Source of the DNA: Stictocephala bisonia
Taxonomy: Eukaryota; Arthropoda; Insecta; Hemiptera; Membracidae
DNA: 64,000 nt
NCBI GenBank assembly: GCA_035578905.1
Contig: JAQJVL010000748.1
Coordinates: 329,501 to 393,500, forward strand
Direction of reading: 5' to 3'
The translations under genes and the position numbers were made by a program. This document shows positions 36,401 through 49,170 of this stretch, in pieces; position 1 is the stretch's first letter; every line of letters starts with the position of its first letter. The notes beneath the pieces were generated by a model. It made no database searches. It worked only from the letters and a program-made list of their open reading frames with translations, and was not told the DNA's origin.

Positions 36401-39400
36401 TACATTATTTTATATCTATTAACTATATAACTATACTTATAACTGTATAAAAAATCACAATGCCAAATAATACAGTATGTGCTAAGTAATAAATAACCTC
36501 ATAAAAATATTAGATATACATACATTTGACAATATGGGCGATTTTTTAGTTTTTAACTATTCTAATTAGGATTGTTAAAAGACATTTGAAATAAATAGTT
36601 ATAAGATAAGAAATAATACAGAAATCGCCACGGTATTGGCACCACGAATATTTATTTATTTTGAGTGGAGTACCATTGAACTTATATGATGTGTAGGGCA
36701 GGGAAGACAAATCCATCATACATCTCAGCTACTACAGTTGGAACCCCTGCGTGAAGAAAATTTGATTATTTAAGACACCCTTGTATTTTTGATACAATGA
36801 ATTATTGTACTTGGAATCTGAACTGATATGTGTTATTCATAGATATATGAAAATAAGCTTATATTTTTTGCTGTGTTATTTGCTTTCATATCTAGTTTTG
36901 TAATAGTTTAAAAACCACGCAATAAATCAGTTAGTTTTCCAATACAAATAAATTATAGAACTATTTCATGATATATTTTGTAGAGAAGACCTTATTTTGT
37001 TAGTCGACACCTATGCAAAGTGAATTCATCTGACAGGAGAACTCTAAACCCTCATTTTTGTACCTTTCCCCACCATTTATAAAACAATGGTTACGATTTA
37101 GTGGATTTTAGTACCTAGTTAGAACTCTGATTTAACGGAGTTGGGACCCTATATGCTAAACACAAATATAATAAAGATAAATGAATAAAATATAGGAATA
37201 ATATTATGTTTGTTAATTACTGATGTTTTATTTTAAAATCTTTTGCAAAATCAAAGTATTGTTAGATACCTAAAAGCACATATAAGTTTATAATATGTGC
37301 AGTCTTATAAAATTACCAAGAACAATTTAAAGTAATTCTAAATATTATCATTCTAAAAGTCTTATAAAAAAAGTAATTCTAAATGGTTCAGTAGTACGCT
37401 ACACACTTATGCATTTTGAGTCCCTTTGGTCCAATTTTTCTGTTGGTGGATAGACTAATTGGACCTATGGTCCTGGTGTTTACAAAAATAAATCAGCCAT
37501 TTGCCCAGTGAGTTATTAGTCATACTAAAATATCGCTTAGTCATCAAAAACCTTAACTGGTTTCTTTACCTTCATAGCAGTAAGATTTCTTCACTATCAC
37601 TTAGGTTTACATATTTATTTATAAATTTATTTGTTAGTTAGTGTTTTAGTAACGACAGGTGGTTTAATTTTACCTGCTTGATTGCGCCTTCGCTATATAT
37701 TGATCTCATGTAGACAAATAAATAGCTTAGATTTTGCTTAAAAATAGCTTTATTTCAGTGAGTTTATATTCCTTTGGGCGATTTTGTATGCCCTAACTGT
37801 TTTGAGTAAATATTAAAGTTAATATTATTAGCTTACATTTCTTATCTGTTATAGTTATTATAATGTCTATATTGTATATACAGTTTGTTATATTGTACTG
37901 TATATAAACCACCATAAACATAAAACAGTGACATTATTTATAACAAAATGAACCTAAAATACAACTAAAACGTAACTGAAATGATCGATTGTAGACGTGT
38001 ATGAAATATATGACTCAATCAATAATGACTTATTATTCAACAATAATATTTAAAGTACATTTTTACCATCCTTTATGAAACTGATTGTCAATCACTTATG
38101 GCTATTTTATTAATTAATTATGTTAAATCTGAAGTGAACAAGTTAATATATTACAAAATGTATCAATCACTATATTAGTTAACTGAAAAATCTGAAAAAG
38201 CTAAAAGTACAGACATAAAACTCCCATAGAATTATTGGTCACTAAAAGTTTGACAAACTGCTGGTGGATTGGGGTTTTTATATCTACGTCAAACACAGCT
38301 GTATCAAAGTGGTTTCCGATGTTTGTTCCTGCGGATATTCTTTGAACACTTTCAACTTCATTAAATACACTGCCTTTATAATGTTTTGCATTTGTTATTA
38401 TTACAGAACATTGTAATGCTCATTTCAAAATGTATTTATATTATTTCAATTAAGTTATTATTGATCATTTATTTTGAAATTGCATAATGTTAATTTTTAT
38501 TAATTTTTTATTATTTATATTAGGCAGCCTACTGTAATTAATTACCAAGTCATGGGTTATAATTTATAAATTTATTTTACTACAAGATGTGCAACTTGAT
38601 TCTAAGATAATATAACAATTTTAATGAAAGAAAGAAAATAGGACAAGTGTGTCTATCTATATAGCCTATTAGCATACTAATTGACTAATTATTATGAAAT
38701 TAGAATGAAGATGGTTATTTTATCGTAAACACAAGTCACTTATTCCATTTATTGTATCTTTTACTATTTAAAAATGTATTTTATCGCCGGATTGATTTAC
38801 TAGTTCTTGAAAACCCTATAAACTGTATATTGTTGGTTACAGGTATGTTTGCAAGGAAGCATACATGGATAAGTTCAAGGAGTTATGTTAGAATTCCAGA
38901 CCCGCTCGTTACATGGTAAACAGAGCTCTCTATTGAAGTCGTAGCTTCTTTATAGTTTCACGATGCTGGGTGAACAACTAAATCGCTTATCATGAAGGAA
39001 GAAGGGTGGTTTCCAACTAATGTTCCATTTATACTAATAAATTATTTTCCACTGTCGAAATATTCATGATAGTTAGTTGGATCCAGTGCACTGTTGACTT
39101 TTGAAATATAGTTGTCCAATTACCTTCTGTTATTGCCTCGTATCTTCTTGTTTCATTAAAATAGACGGTGAAAAATTATCTATTAGGCAAAGTTAAAATT
39201 TGTCTGTATGAGTCTGCTGCGATCAGTAAATATTTCCTAAAAATGTCATATTATTTATATGCATTAATATTTACCTTATAAAAAACTTCAAGAGTATAAA
39301 CATTTTTATCAATTATATTTTCATAAAACTATAGTTACAGTGTTTTTTTCAAATGTTATCTCTCACGGTTCCTATTTGAAATGCACAACACATATTTTTT

Positions 39401-39507
39401 ATATCTTTTGTTAACATTTACAGTTTGACCTAATAATACTTATTAAAATCTTTGCAGATAACTTTGTACATTCCAGAATTACTGAGTTCATTTATACTAA
39501 ATTTATT
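33428..39507. other. About 6.1 kb of AT-rich non-coding sequence
   Basis: No gene or RNA found. Minor items: an A-rich run near 33963-33978, and a lone fragment TTTAAGACACCCTTGTA near 36768-36785 that resembles the terminus of the foldback element at 32.1-33.4 kb. GC-richer patches near 34500-34680 and 38880-39000 show nothing recognisable. Confidence 0.4.
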
Positions 39508-39515
39508 TATAACAT
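39508..39515. repeat. 8-bp target-site duplication (pair at 40951-40958)
   Basis: TATAACAT occurs at 39508-39515 and again at 40951-40958. The two copies flank the GC-rich LINE insertion exactly, which sets its limits at 39516-40950. Confidence 0.75.
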
Positions 39516-39696
39516 AACTCCGCTGCACCGGTCCCAAGCCCGGGGTCTCATCTTTCCCATAACCGATGAGAAAGGAGGAGGGTACCTTCCCACAGCTCTC
39601 AGTGTGATCCTGATACTGAGAGCACTCCTATCCCATTAATTCCTTATCCTACCAAACATCCACTCTCCCGTGCCGTACCGTGTCCGGGGTAGGCTT

Positions 39697-40857
39697 TCAA
39701 GCCTACCAAGACTTGCCTGCATATGCATGACAGGGGCCTTTAGGTCGACCCCTTCAATTGCACTGGAGGTTCTTTTTAACCTGCCGCCCCTTGATCTCTT
39801 CATTATTGGAGAGGCTCGGGCGGCGGCTTAGAGGCTTCAACTGACTGACCACTGGAGGGGGTCCTGTACAGGTCACTCCTCAGTGGTCAATCTAGTAAAC
39901 GATGAGGTACTCTCAATGAAGTCTGACTTCATTGGGATCAAGTATCTTTTCACCAGACCCTATACTGTGGATTTCAGGTCGAGGGAGTACTGGGACGGTG
40001 TTAGTAGCCCGGTTTCTTCTCACAACCGAATTGTATGGTTCACAGACGGGTCAAGAATGGGCAACAGAGCTGTATTTGGTGTCTATACTGGCGAACCTAG
40101 GACCAACGCTAGCGTGAGCCTGGGAGCGTATGGCACCGTTTTCCTAGCTGAAGTCGCCATACGTTCAGCGCAAACCATGAGAGGGGTTTGCGGGAAATAT
40201 ATCCACATCCTCTCAGACAGTCAGGCGGCCTTAGGGGCTCTTGACTCCTGGAAGGTTTCGTCTGGTCTAGTCTGGGAATGTGTGGAGTCCCTCAGCATCC
40301 TGGGCTCAAGAAATCAGGTCTTGCTGGAATGGATCCCAGGACATAGGGGATTATAAGGCAACGAGCAGGCCGATGCCTTGGCTAGGGAATATGCTATCAA
40401 GCCCTTCATTGGTCCTGAGCCGGCCTGCGGCGTTTCGGCTGCAGCTGTCAAAACAGCAATCAAAAACTGGGTCAGCGCCAGACATCTGGAAAGATGGCGG
40501 CGGTTCTCAGGGCAAAGACTCGGCAAGGTTCTTGTCAGAAATCCTTCCCAGAAGTTAACAAAGTCACTTCTTGGGTTGAGTAAATTGCACGTCAAGCTGG
40601 TGGTGGGACTCATCACCGGTCACGGCAAATTCCGGAGGCATCTAAGAACAGTGGGACTCTTTACGGAGGATCCCATCTGTCACCTCTGTGGGGAGGACGA
40701 AGAGTCGGCAGAACACATTGTCCTGGAGTGTGAGGCTCTTGGTGCCAGGAGAAGAGTACTTTTTGAAAGCTCACCTCTGGGACAGTCGGAAATTACTAAT
40801 CTAGTGAAGAAGCTCCTTGACCTGGTCAAGGATTGCCAGCTTTACGACGATTAGGCA
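39697..40857 (+). pseudogene. ORF2 C-terminus: connector, RNase H and zinc knuckle, two stops
   Basis: One continuous frame encodes the post-RT connector LPRLACICMTGAFRS (about 39697-39740), ALEVLFNLPPLDLFI (about 39760-39805) and GEARAAA. It hits TAG at 39829-39831, then runs through RNase H: TDGS (about 40039), AEVA (about 40149), SDSQA (about 40215) and GNEQADALA (40357-40383). These carry the Asp/Glu/Asp/Asp catalytic residues. A second stop, TAA at 40354-40356, falls between WIPGHRGL and GNEQAD. A zinc knuckle of form C-x2-C-x8-H-x4-C (40678-40731) follows, and the frame ends at TAG 40855-40857. Only two nonsense changes interrupt about 390 codons and no frameshift was seen, so the copy is fairly young. 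RNase H would remove RNA from the RNA-DNA hybrid during retrotransposition. Confidence 0.88.
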
Positions 40858-40926
40858 CCGGGATTGGCACAAAAAGCCTCAGGCTTCGTTGCAAGGGTTG
40901 GCTGGACCAACTGTACATCCCCTTTC

Positions 40927-40948
40927 AATCTAATCTAATCTAATCTAT
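40927..40948 (+). repeat. Pentanucleotide 3' tail of the LINE
   Basis: CAATC then TAATC repeated about four times ends the element immediately before the right target-site duplication. Short tandem tails of this kind, rather than poly(A), are typical of several I- and jockey-group LINEs. Confidence 0.8.
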
Positions 40949-40958
40949 ACTATAACAT

Positions 40959-42944
40959 GATTATGTAAAATGATGTTCAAAGTACTGCAAGTCTTAAAAA
41001 GGCTACTGAGGAATTTAATTGCATTAGTAACTCTTCACGTTGAACTCATGAGCAGGGTGCTTTAGTGGTAAAGCAAATATATATAAGTGTCAAGCGTACT
41101 CGAGTGTACGGCTCCATAATTTTGAAATAAAACCTTCCAGCAGCCAAATATTACGTTAGCTCATTTAAATGACAGTTACTTTGGTTTTACTACAGCTGCA
41201 GCTGACTGCTGTGGGAGGGAAAAGTAACGTTGCGATATAATCCAGTTCCGAGCGTAGTGTTATTGTGAGAGAGTTGAATACTTTTTAATAACAGGGAACT
41301 GATTTCCATATAATGGATAAAGTTTCTGTGATATTAAATGTCCTTTAATTAAGTTTAGTTTAAATCCAATTGAGTTTGCTTTAATTAAATGGTTACAAGA
41401 TGACAATGTTGTAAAACAGATTTTTACGGTATATGCTTTTACCGATACTTTTATTGTTGGGGTGTATTTTTTTGTATGCTTGAAAAATGTTAGTTTAGTT
41501 TAATAATCTTACTAATTATGTAAGATTAAGGTTATGGGGAAATGGGTCATAAACACAATTATTACAAACAAACAGGCATACACATACAAACGATGTTGTA
41601 AAGGAATAAGACACATACATTTGAAACTATCAACATTGGAAACAAACTATTAAGCTAATATTATAGTTTAGTTATATTTATTGTCAACATAGAAGATCAA
41701 CTTTGAAACTATAACATATAGTTTGCATTATTCTTAAATATATTTCCATAACACTAAACTAGATAGGCCACAGAAAAAAAGGAAAAAAAACATTAAAACA
41801 ATTGGCATAGTATAAATTATAATTGAAATGATAAAAAAATAAAGAACCTTAATGTACTATAAAACGTTACAGTGAAACATTAAGTTAAAATAAAATATGA
41901 TTAAATATATTTCAAACGTTTATGTAAATAGATTTCCAATAAATTTAAAGAGATAGAATTTGGTTGAACTATTCTTTACCCATCACCAAAATTAACCAAT
42001 GTAAAACTTATGCAAATTAAAGAAATTCCTTCAGCCATATATATATGGGGACTTAACATTTGTTTAATATAATTAATATACTTAGTGTTAATCACCACAA
42101 ACTGTTACTTCACTTGCTTATAATAGTAATCCACTATTCTCAGTTCCCTGTACATGATCCCTGATCTACTCTATTGCCCTTATATTTGACCCTTCCAAGA
42201 TCTCCCCCTACACGCACTAGCGAGGGCTGTGAGAGCACTTAAAACTTGTCAAGTGTTAGAAGGGGTTAAGTTCAGATGAATAATCTTGTTGGGAAGCTGA
42301 ACGATTAAGCACTCAGATTCATTCCATTAGACAATGACAATGTTTACTATTTACATTTGTATATTACAGTCCGTTCTACGAGTCTGATTGTACATTCATT
42401 CCCATTTCCGTATATAATTTTTGTGACAATAATATGAATTGCAAGCTGTGAAAAACTTAAGAAATAAATTACATTTTTACTAACTATAATTATATAAATT
42501 TAAATTCTTTAATAATTTCATAACATAAACAATTTAAACATACTTACTAAGTATGTTACGAAATGTATGTTCAGAATGGAAAAATAATGTATAGTCTATG
42601 CGAGGAAGTGAATTTATAATGAAAAATTAAACATTTAACTTTCTTGAATTTTAACTTTGAAATTTATTTGTAATAATGTACGTATTTGGACTTTTATATT
42701 TTCAATGAAAGTTATATTTTTTATTAAATAAAGTTCACATGTATTTTAATTACTATTGTCTTTTTCAAACGCAGCACGTTTAGTTAGTTAAATATTGTTA
42801 GTTTGATTAAGTACTGTTTGTGTACTAGAATGTTTGTGTTTGGAGCATTTTTCAATTAATAAATATTGTATGTTATAATCATAAAACAAGTTAAATTAGA
42901 AAAAAAACAAATGTACCATAACTAAATTAAAATAATTATGGCGA
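40959..42944. other. Non-coding stretch between two LINEs
   Basis: AT-rich, with GC-richer patches at about 41040-41270 and 42180-42320. The first patch contains GGGTGCTTTAGTGGTAAAGC, weakly tRNA-like but with no B box. Nothing else recognised. Confidence 0.4.
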
Positions 42945-45023
42945 ACACGTTTTTCAAAATTGATAAGGGCTGCCAAATCCCTAGAAGTCAACCGAACACT
43001 TGATGGTACTAAAAACCTTTCCAAAGCTGCTTGGAAGATTATAAATAACACAAAAAACGTGTCTTCAAAGAAATCAATTCAATTAAATATTAATGGGCAT
43101 GTCTACGATGACCCAAAATCAGTAGCAACGAAATTTAATAACTTTTTTCAACTGTTGTCCAGATGAACCCAAATAGAAAATCATGTAACGTGGATATTAC
43201 CCAAGAGAGGCGGGTTTTGCAGTCAATGATGCTGTCTCCTGTGTGTAAAGCGGAAGTGGCTCGGGTGATTCAAAATCTTCCATCTAAACTATCCGAGGAT
43301 ATCTATGGTGTTTCAACGTGGTTATTGAAACAGTGTACAAAAAGTATTCTGTGCCGTTGACGAAAATAATAAACTCTTCGTTCAAAACGGGGTTATTTCC
43401 TTCCAAATAAAAAAATGCAAAAGTAGTTCCGGTGTTTAAAAAGGAAGAACCAACGGTCTTGAACAATTACCGCCCTATTTCAATGTTACCAGCTCCAAGC
43501 AAAATATTTGAAAATGTATTTATTTCCAGGTGCTTGATTTTTTTGATAAAGAGAAGATTCTGAGCGAGGACCAATTTCGTTTTAGACATGGAAATTCAAC
43601 CATTGACGCTGTCACCAGACTGGTCGATTTGGTGTTGGACGGATTAGAAAATTGACAAAAAACTGTTGGTTTTTTTTTTTAGACTTGTCCAAGGCCTTTA
43701 ATTGTGTCAATCACAACCTTCTATTGGCAAAACTTGAAAGATATGGCATTCGTGGCCTTCCTTACTCGTGGCTCAAATCATACTCGGATGACAGAAGCAA
43801 ATGTGTTCAAATTGGTGATTCATTTTCTAATAGTAAAAGAGTTCGTTGTGGAGTTTCACAGGGGTCTATTCTAGGCCCAGTTCTCTTCCTGGTTTACGTT
43901 AATGAGGTAGGGTCTTTTGTCTTGAGTGGAAATATCGTTTACTATGCGGACAATACAACACTGTGCTTCAAAGGTGAGACCATCCCTGCACTTGAAATCG
44001 AAGCGTTCACTAATCTTAATGCCTGTGTTCAGCAATTTGAAAGGCAATATTTATCTACAAACCATTCAAAAACAAATTACATTCATTTTTCTTTAAGAGA
44101 TCAAGAGTCTTGCTTAAAGCCACTGATAATGGTTGATTGCATTCTTCTTGATGAAACAAAATCTGTCAAGTTCCTGGGAATTCACCTAGACAGGGCGTTA
44201 ACCTGGAGCTACCACATTGACAGCGTTTGTGCAAAAATTGCCTGTGGTATTTTTGCTTTGAGAAACATTTCAACATTTTGCACAGTTAATGGCCTATTTT
44301 GGTTTCATTTACCCTCACCTTACCTATGGAGTAAGACTGTGGGGTAGCTGTTCCTTAGACAAACTTCAAAGAATTTTTAGGCTATAAAAAAGAGCAATCC
44401 GAATTATTTCCAAATTAAAAGTTAGAGAGTCATGCAAACAGTCCTTCAAGGAATTAGGTTTGCTAACGCTGCCTTGCATTTACATTTTAGAGACTGCACT
44501 CTATTGTAGATTCAAATGTAATTTAATACAGGTAGCGACATCCATCAACACGAAACAAGAAGTAGTCACAGTTTTAGAGTGGCTCGGCACCGTACATTGG
44601 CCCTGTAACGCAAACCGTCTGTAGCAAGCGTCAAAATTTTAAACATTCTCGCAGATTATATTAAAAGGGAACAAAATTGAAACAAATTCAAGTCTCGATT
44701 AAAAGGCTACTTAGTGGCTCTCGCTTGTTATTCTGTGGGTGAAGTTATAGCAGACCCCTAATTTGCAGATGGCTCGGGAGAGATCCTGTATGAATGTTAT
44801 TGCTGTAGAAGAGTGTTTGTAATGAATGAATGCGTTACTCTGTGAACGAATGAACTCCCCCACTAAACTTTGCTGAAATTGTTATTATAGTTATTTTATC
44901 CCATCACTTAATGTATCATTAGTTTGTATGATCATTATTACTAATAATATGAATTTTGGTATACAATATGTACATATTGTCAAAAAGCAATAAAAAACGA
45001 TTTCATTTATTTCATTTCATCAG
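42945..45023 (+). pseudogene. 5'-truncated CR1/jockey-type LINE, reverse transcriptase decayed
   Basis: Plus-strand coding in several frames. Pre-RT region: LSKAAWKIINNTKN (about 43017-43060), then EVARVIQNLPSKLSEDIYGVS. RT motif NNYRPISMLPAPSKIFE lies at about 43463-43513. Motif A is FLDLSKAFNCVNHNLL (about 43676-43725), motif B CGVSQGSILGPVLFLVYVNE (about 43848-43907), and motif C YYADNT with Asp codon 43949-43951 followed by AAT. The second catalytic Asp of the usual YADD is therefore Asn. The longest frame is 43652-44347. Thumb and C-terminal pieces follow (LQRIFRL, RAIRIISKLKVRESCKQSF, GLLTLPCIYILETALY, YLVALACYSVGE) to about 44760. Frameshifts near 43165, 43360, 43540, 43650 and 44345, plus stops, inactivate it. 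The ATTTC-repeat tail ends near 45020. No endonuclease domain is present. Confidence 0.88.
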
Positions 45024-45762
45024 CACAATATATTTTTTCACTTAATTAATAATAAATTCATGGTGTGCAATGTTCACTCAATTGTAATCCAGCCAACATG
45101 TAATTTGTTGATTGGGACACCATTTGACGATTGTAGCACTCCGTTTACAATGATCTTTATTTATTCGTTCAACAATAAATTCAGTACCAAGAAAATGCAT
45201 ATTGCAGATTTGAAATCGCTCAGTTACAGAAACTATCCAGGTGTGCAAATTTAAGAGCAGAGGTATTTTTATTATTGGAGTCAATCAACCGGAAATATGT
45301 TCAGTCCATATTAATGATGTCGCATTGATAAAATACAACACCAATCTTTAATTGCTAGTGATTTTATAATTAAAAAAAATATAAATTATGATTTAATTTT
45401 AATTAAATTATCACCGTAAAATTAGTTTTAAATTATACAGATTATTATCAATAATTGTAAACCTGTTCTAAATGTATTTGAGTTCCGTATTAGATATACC
45501 TAAATTTTGAATGTAGCAATTAAATGCAGTTTGATTTTATTTATAATATACTACACTATGATGATGTATTTAGTTTGATGAAATACATTTGTTGTACATT
45601 AATGCAGGGGAAAAAACATTCCCTGCTTGTATAATACTGTATTTCTTAATTTGTATAGCTAAAATTATAGAAGCTAAGTATAATCTTTGAAAATAGTTAG
45701 GACTACAAGTGGTCATAACACAGAAAATATTTTTAACAGCAGTTTTTGATGTTGTTTAATCT
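45024..45762. other. AT-rich non-coding sequence
   Basis: No feature recognised. ORFs on both strands near 45060-45284 overlap each other and have no support. Confidence 0.35.
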
Positions 45763-46110
45763 TTTCCGTTAATTCACTACCACTGAATTGGCATTTTTGA
45801 ATCCATTTATTCACTAATGCTTGCCAAATATTCTGTTGCTCTAAAAACTTTCCCAATTATTTTTACGTCCACTGTGGTATTTCTTATCCGCTAGGAATCC
45901 GATATCTTATCACTTTCCAAGAACTTACACAGGAGAGCGAATTTGGCGCTAAGTCAATCATTAGATTTACCAGTTTGTTATCAACTTTATTAGCCACCTA
46001 ACCTAACCTGATTCAACCAAACCTGACATAATTTAACCTAACCGTAATTGCAATAAAAAAGTAGTGGTAGTGAAGTAACGGGAAAAGTAGTGGTACTGAA
46101 TTAACGGAAA
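45763..46110. mobile_element. Candidate 348-bp terminal-inverted-repeat element
   Basis: Left end TTTCCGTTAATTCACTACCAC (45763-45783) and right end GTGGTACTGAATTAACGGAAA (46090-46110) are inverses with one mismatch over 21 bp. A second, slightly diverged copy of the right end (AGTAGTGGTAGTGAAGTAACGG) lies just inside it. Nothing is encoded. Size, TIRs and lack of coding fit a MITE-like element, but no flanking duplication is clear. Confidence 0.55.
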
Positions 46111-47077
46111 TTGTCCTTGTTGGTTATTTATAATGAAAAAAGAACAAATCCTTTGTTTGCCCCACTTAAACATTAAAAGGTTTTGGTTAGGACAAGCAAA
46201 AATAAATATACAAGGTGGGTTTTTAGTCATTTACCCCCTTACTTATTTCCAAAGTTTATGAAATTTTCAAAAATCGTTAATTAAATTAATGCTAACGCAC
46301 AGTAAATTTATATTCTTTCTATATTATTAGAGATTGCTTGGGATCCAAGATCTAGGACTCAAATTCTTAAATTTTGAAAGTAAACATGTTCATGTTATAA
46401 ATTAGTTAACACCACTACTTCAAGGTGAAAGCGATAGCGTAATCAGGTTAAAAAAGAATATGTCATTCTTTAGTTATTAATTATTTTGTTATGTTATTTA
46501 ATTGGCTATCGTCTGTGTATTTTCCTCATTACAACTGATTTGTCATGGCTAAAACAAAACCAGAGGTGTGTTCTATTGTGTTTGTTACCAAGGACACAAG
46601 TTACGAGGTAACTGACGTAAAACTCACTCTGTACATTTAGTATCTTAACTTTTAACCCAATACCTACATTTATATGACAGGTATTAAAACATTTATTAAA
46701 ATACCTACAAATAAAGTAATATTAAATGATTTTCACTTTTTAAAAAAATTTTAAGAAGAGTCAGTTTACATAATTTGATGAAATGTACTCGGAAGTCATC
46801 ACTGTCAAGTGGAATCTAGTATGTTATGACATTTAAAAAGTATCGATAGTAAAAACTTCCATGTATTTGTTATTTACTTACACTTTTACAATAGAGTAAT
46901 ATTTCAAATTAATTGTCCACTGCAAATTTATGTGTGTCATATTTAAATTGACAAAAATGTATGAAGAAATCCAAGCATACGTTTTAAAATTACATATCCA
47001 GTTAACGTAAGTAAACATGAAACTATATTACTTGGAAGATAATTTTATAAAGTGCCTGGTAAGAAGAAACTGTGGGA
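46111..47077. other. AT-rich non-coding sequence
   Basis: No gene, RNA or repeat that I can support. Confidence 0.35.
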
Positions 47078-47210
47078 ACGGAGAACACGAAAAGAAAATA
47101 ACAAAGAAATACCGTCCCACTGGGACCACGTCGAGGTACTTCACAGCTCCAACACACTGCACGTCTTGGTACTTAGGTGTCTTGGACTCACTACTTAGGT
47201 TTATCTATAA
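47078..47210. repeat. Dispersed ~130-bp repeat, copy B
   Basis: Same orientation as copy A at 26452-26583 and about 90% identical, with a 2-bp indel (CCAACACACTGCACG against CCAACACCACTGCACG). A 70-codon ORF at 47017-47229 runs across it and is not supported by copy A. Confidence 0.75.
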
Positions 47211-48374
47211 GCCAGTCTTGCACGTTTAAAAATCTCCCCTTTAAACACAAGTAGAGAAGTATTAGTGTACTCAATTTCAGTAATGTCTAAATATTAATAT
47301 TTTTAACTCTTAAATTATATTTTAATCACCATTGATTATGTTTTAATGCTAATTTGAGAACATGATATCAATTAGTAAAGCTGTCATCAACCTAATATTG
47401 GAAAGTTATATATTATGCACTAAGTTAGTTTTTAATAAGGTAACAACAAATTAAATTAAATAAATAATAATTGGTGTGTTTTTAATGTTTCAAAAAACAA
47501 ATTTGATTGCTAATTTTATGACTATTGGAACTACCGATGAATCATAGCATATGGGAGAGCAATGTCTCTTGTAACCTCCTGAGTCATATTATTAAGACCA
47601 TAAATCCAATTTGTCAAGGAAATTTTTTGTAACACTCGAGCTCACCACAAATTTTTTATTTATTAATTTTTTTAACATTTATTTTCTCAATTATTTTAAA
47701 AAACCGTTATGGTATATTTATATTTGAATTTATTAGTTTTAGTTGTAACTACTACTTATGTTATATTTATACATAAAAAAACTTATTTATGTAAAATTTC
47801 CGGCTGATTTTTATTAATAAATTATTGGTTGACTTGAACAGCTCAGACCTACGCACAGGCGCTGTAGGCTATTTCCTTAGTCATAGCAATAATTTATGTT
47901 TTTCTTCTTTGTTGTAACCTTAATTATTAGTCTTATTTTGAATGTTTATACTGAATTACTTTCTCAAATTGTATTTCAGTCTATAATGTAATGTATATGG
48001 TACTGTATTGTGTTTTGCTTTATTTTTATTCTATGCTGAAAATAAATATTATTTTTCATTCATTCAATAACTGAAACGCTAAACATATCAAGCTCTTGTA
48101 TTTTTAAAAAACGTCAGCAAAACGTATAAATGATTCGAGAACTGAAATATTTTGGAAAATAAAAAAAATCCTGTATTTCTTTATGTTAACCAATACAATA
48201 GCTTCATGGTTCTTATACACTCAGTGAACAAAACGATCACATAAGCACTTAAGTAGTTTAAAAAATGTACATAACTCTTTAAAACTACGCATTGATAAGC
48301 CTACTTCACAGTAAATATCATTAGGATATATGAAGCGAATTCTTCAAAAGAATTACAGAAAGAACACTTAATTT
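47211..48374. other. AT-rich non-coding sequence
   Basis: Nothing certain. The segment about 47800-48065 (AAAATTTCCGGCTG... to ATTATTTTTCATTCATTC) looks like the 3' untranslated end of a LINE by composition and tail, but no coding remnant supports that. Confidence 0.3.
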
Positions 48375-49170
48375 TCATAGGACAAAGCTTGGTAGAGACC
48401 GATGAAGTGTATTTATAAACACGAATGGGGTAATTGAAATTTAGACACCAAGCATCCAGGGTGTCTTTAACGTCAAAGGGTTAGAAAGAGACATACTTAA
48501 CAACACAATGAATGGTAGAGACAGATGAGACCTATTTGCAAACCACGCAAGGAAGGAGTACTGTAGAAAATGTGTATGCATTTAAAGAGTTTTCCAAGCA
48601 TCCAGAGAGTATGAAAATATATCAAATATTTTTGTCTTCACGTCCTATGTGTTGTAGCAAGTATTCTTTATAGTACAAGGTTTTGTCAGGGGGAAACAAA
48701 ATCTATTTGTAAACACAAAATGTAGGATTTCAGTATGGAGTGTAGTGGTCATTACATGAGTTCTACAACCATCCATGTTGTATGACAATAAGTGAAACAT
48801 GGCCATCATAACATCCTTATGGTTGAAGATGGTATTTTTCATACACAAAGCTTGCCAGACACGGACAGTTTATATATTTAAAAGTACAAGATAATATTTC
48901 ACTATGAAATACTGTGCTAATTCAAAGGTTTTATTAAGATTCCATGATGTATGATAATATGTGAAATATCGACGTATTACTGTTCTCAGATTGGAGGGAA
49001 CTATTTCCTAAACACAAAACTAGGCAAAGAAAAACGAGACCTATTTGTATTTACGCAAGAAAGGAGTGCGGTATGAAATGTAGTGGTCATTCCAGGGGGA
49101 TTGACCAGGGTTTACCAAGCATCCAGAGTATATTATAAAATGTGAATTATGGATGTCATGACGTCTTAAG
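48375..49170. repeat. Old, diverged tandem array, period ~160 bp
   Basis: Recurring pieces include GACAGATGAGACCTATTTG, CACGCAAGGAAGGAGTACTG, GTAGTGGTCATTCCAGG, CCAAGCATCCAGAG and AAATGTGAATTATGGATGTC. They appear in the same order about five times, with markers near 48395, 48515, 48690, 48850 and 49030. Units are 60-75% alike. No frame stays open. Confidence 0.65.

Larger units (their letters stand above)
39516..40950 (+). mobile_element. Internally deleted RNase H-bearing LINE with target-site duplication
   Basis: A block of ~50% GC in AT-rich surroundings, flanked by TATAACAT repeats and ending in a (TCTAA)n tail. The first ~170 bp (39516-39690) read like an untranslated leader (CGGTCCCAAGCCCGGGGTC, then a small inverted repeat around GAGAGCTGTGGG/CTCTCAGTGTGATCC). 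From about 39700 onward lies the 3' part of ORF2. The endonuclease and most of the reverse transcriptase are missing. Leader plus C-terminal coding between intact ends suggests an internal deletion rather than simple 5' truncation. The RNase H domain and C2HC knuckle place it near the I/Loa/R1/jockey group. Confidence 0.82.

Noticed and set aside
41048..41120. Possible tRNA or SINE head (GGTGCTTTAGTGGTAAAGC)
   Set aside because: There is no B box at the right distance and no cloverleaf arms.
45995..46045. CCTAACCTAACC, insect telomere-type repeat
   Set aside because: Only two or so units within degenerate sequence; not a telomeric tract.
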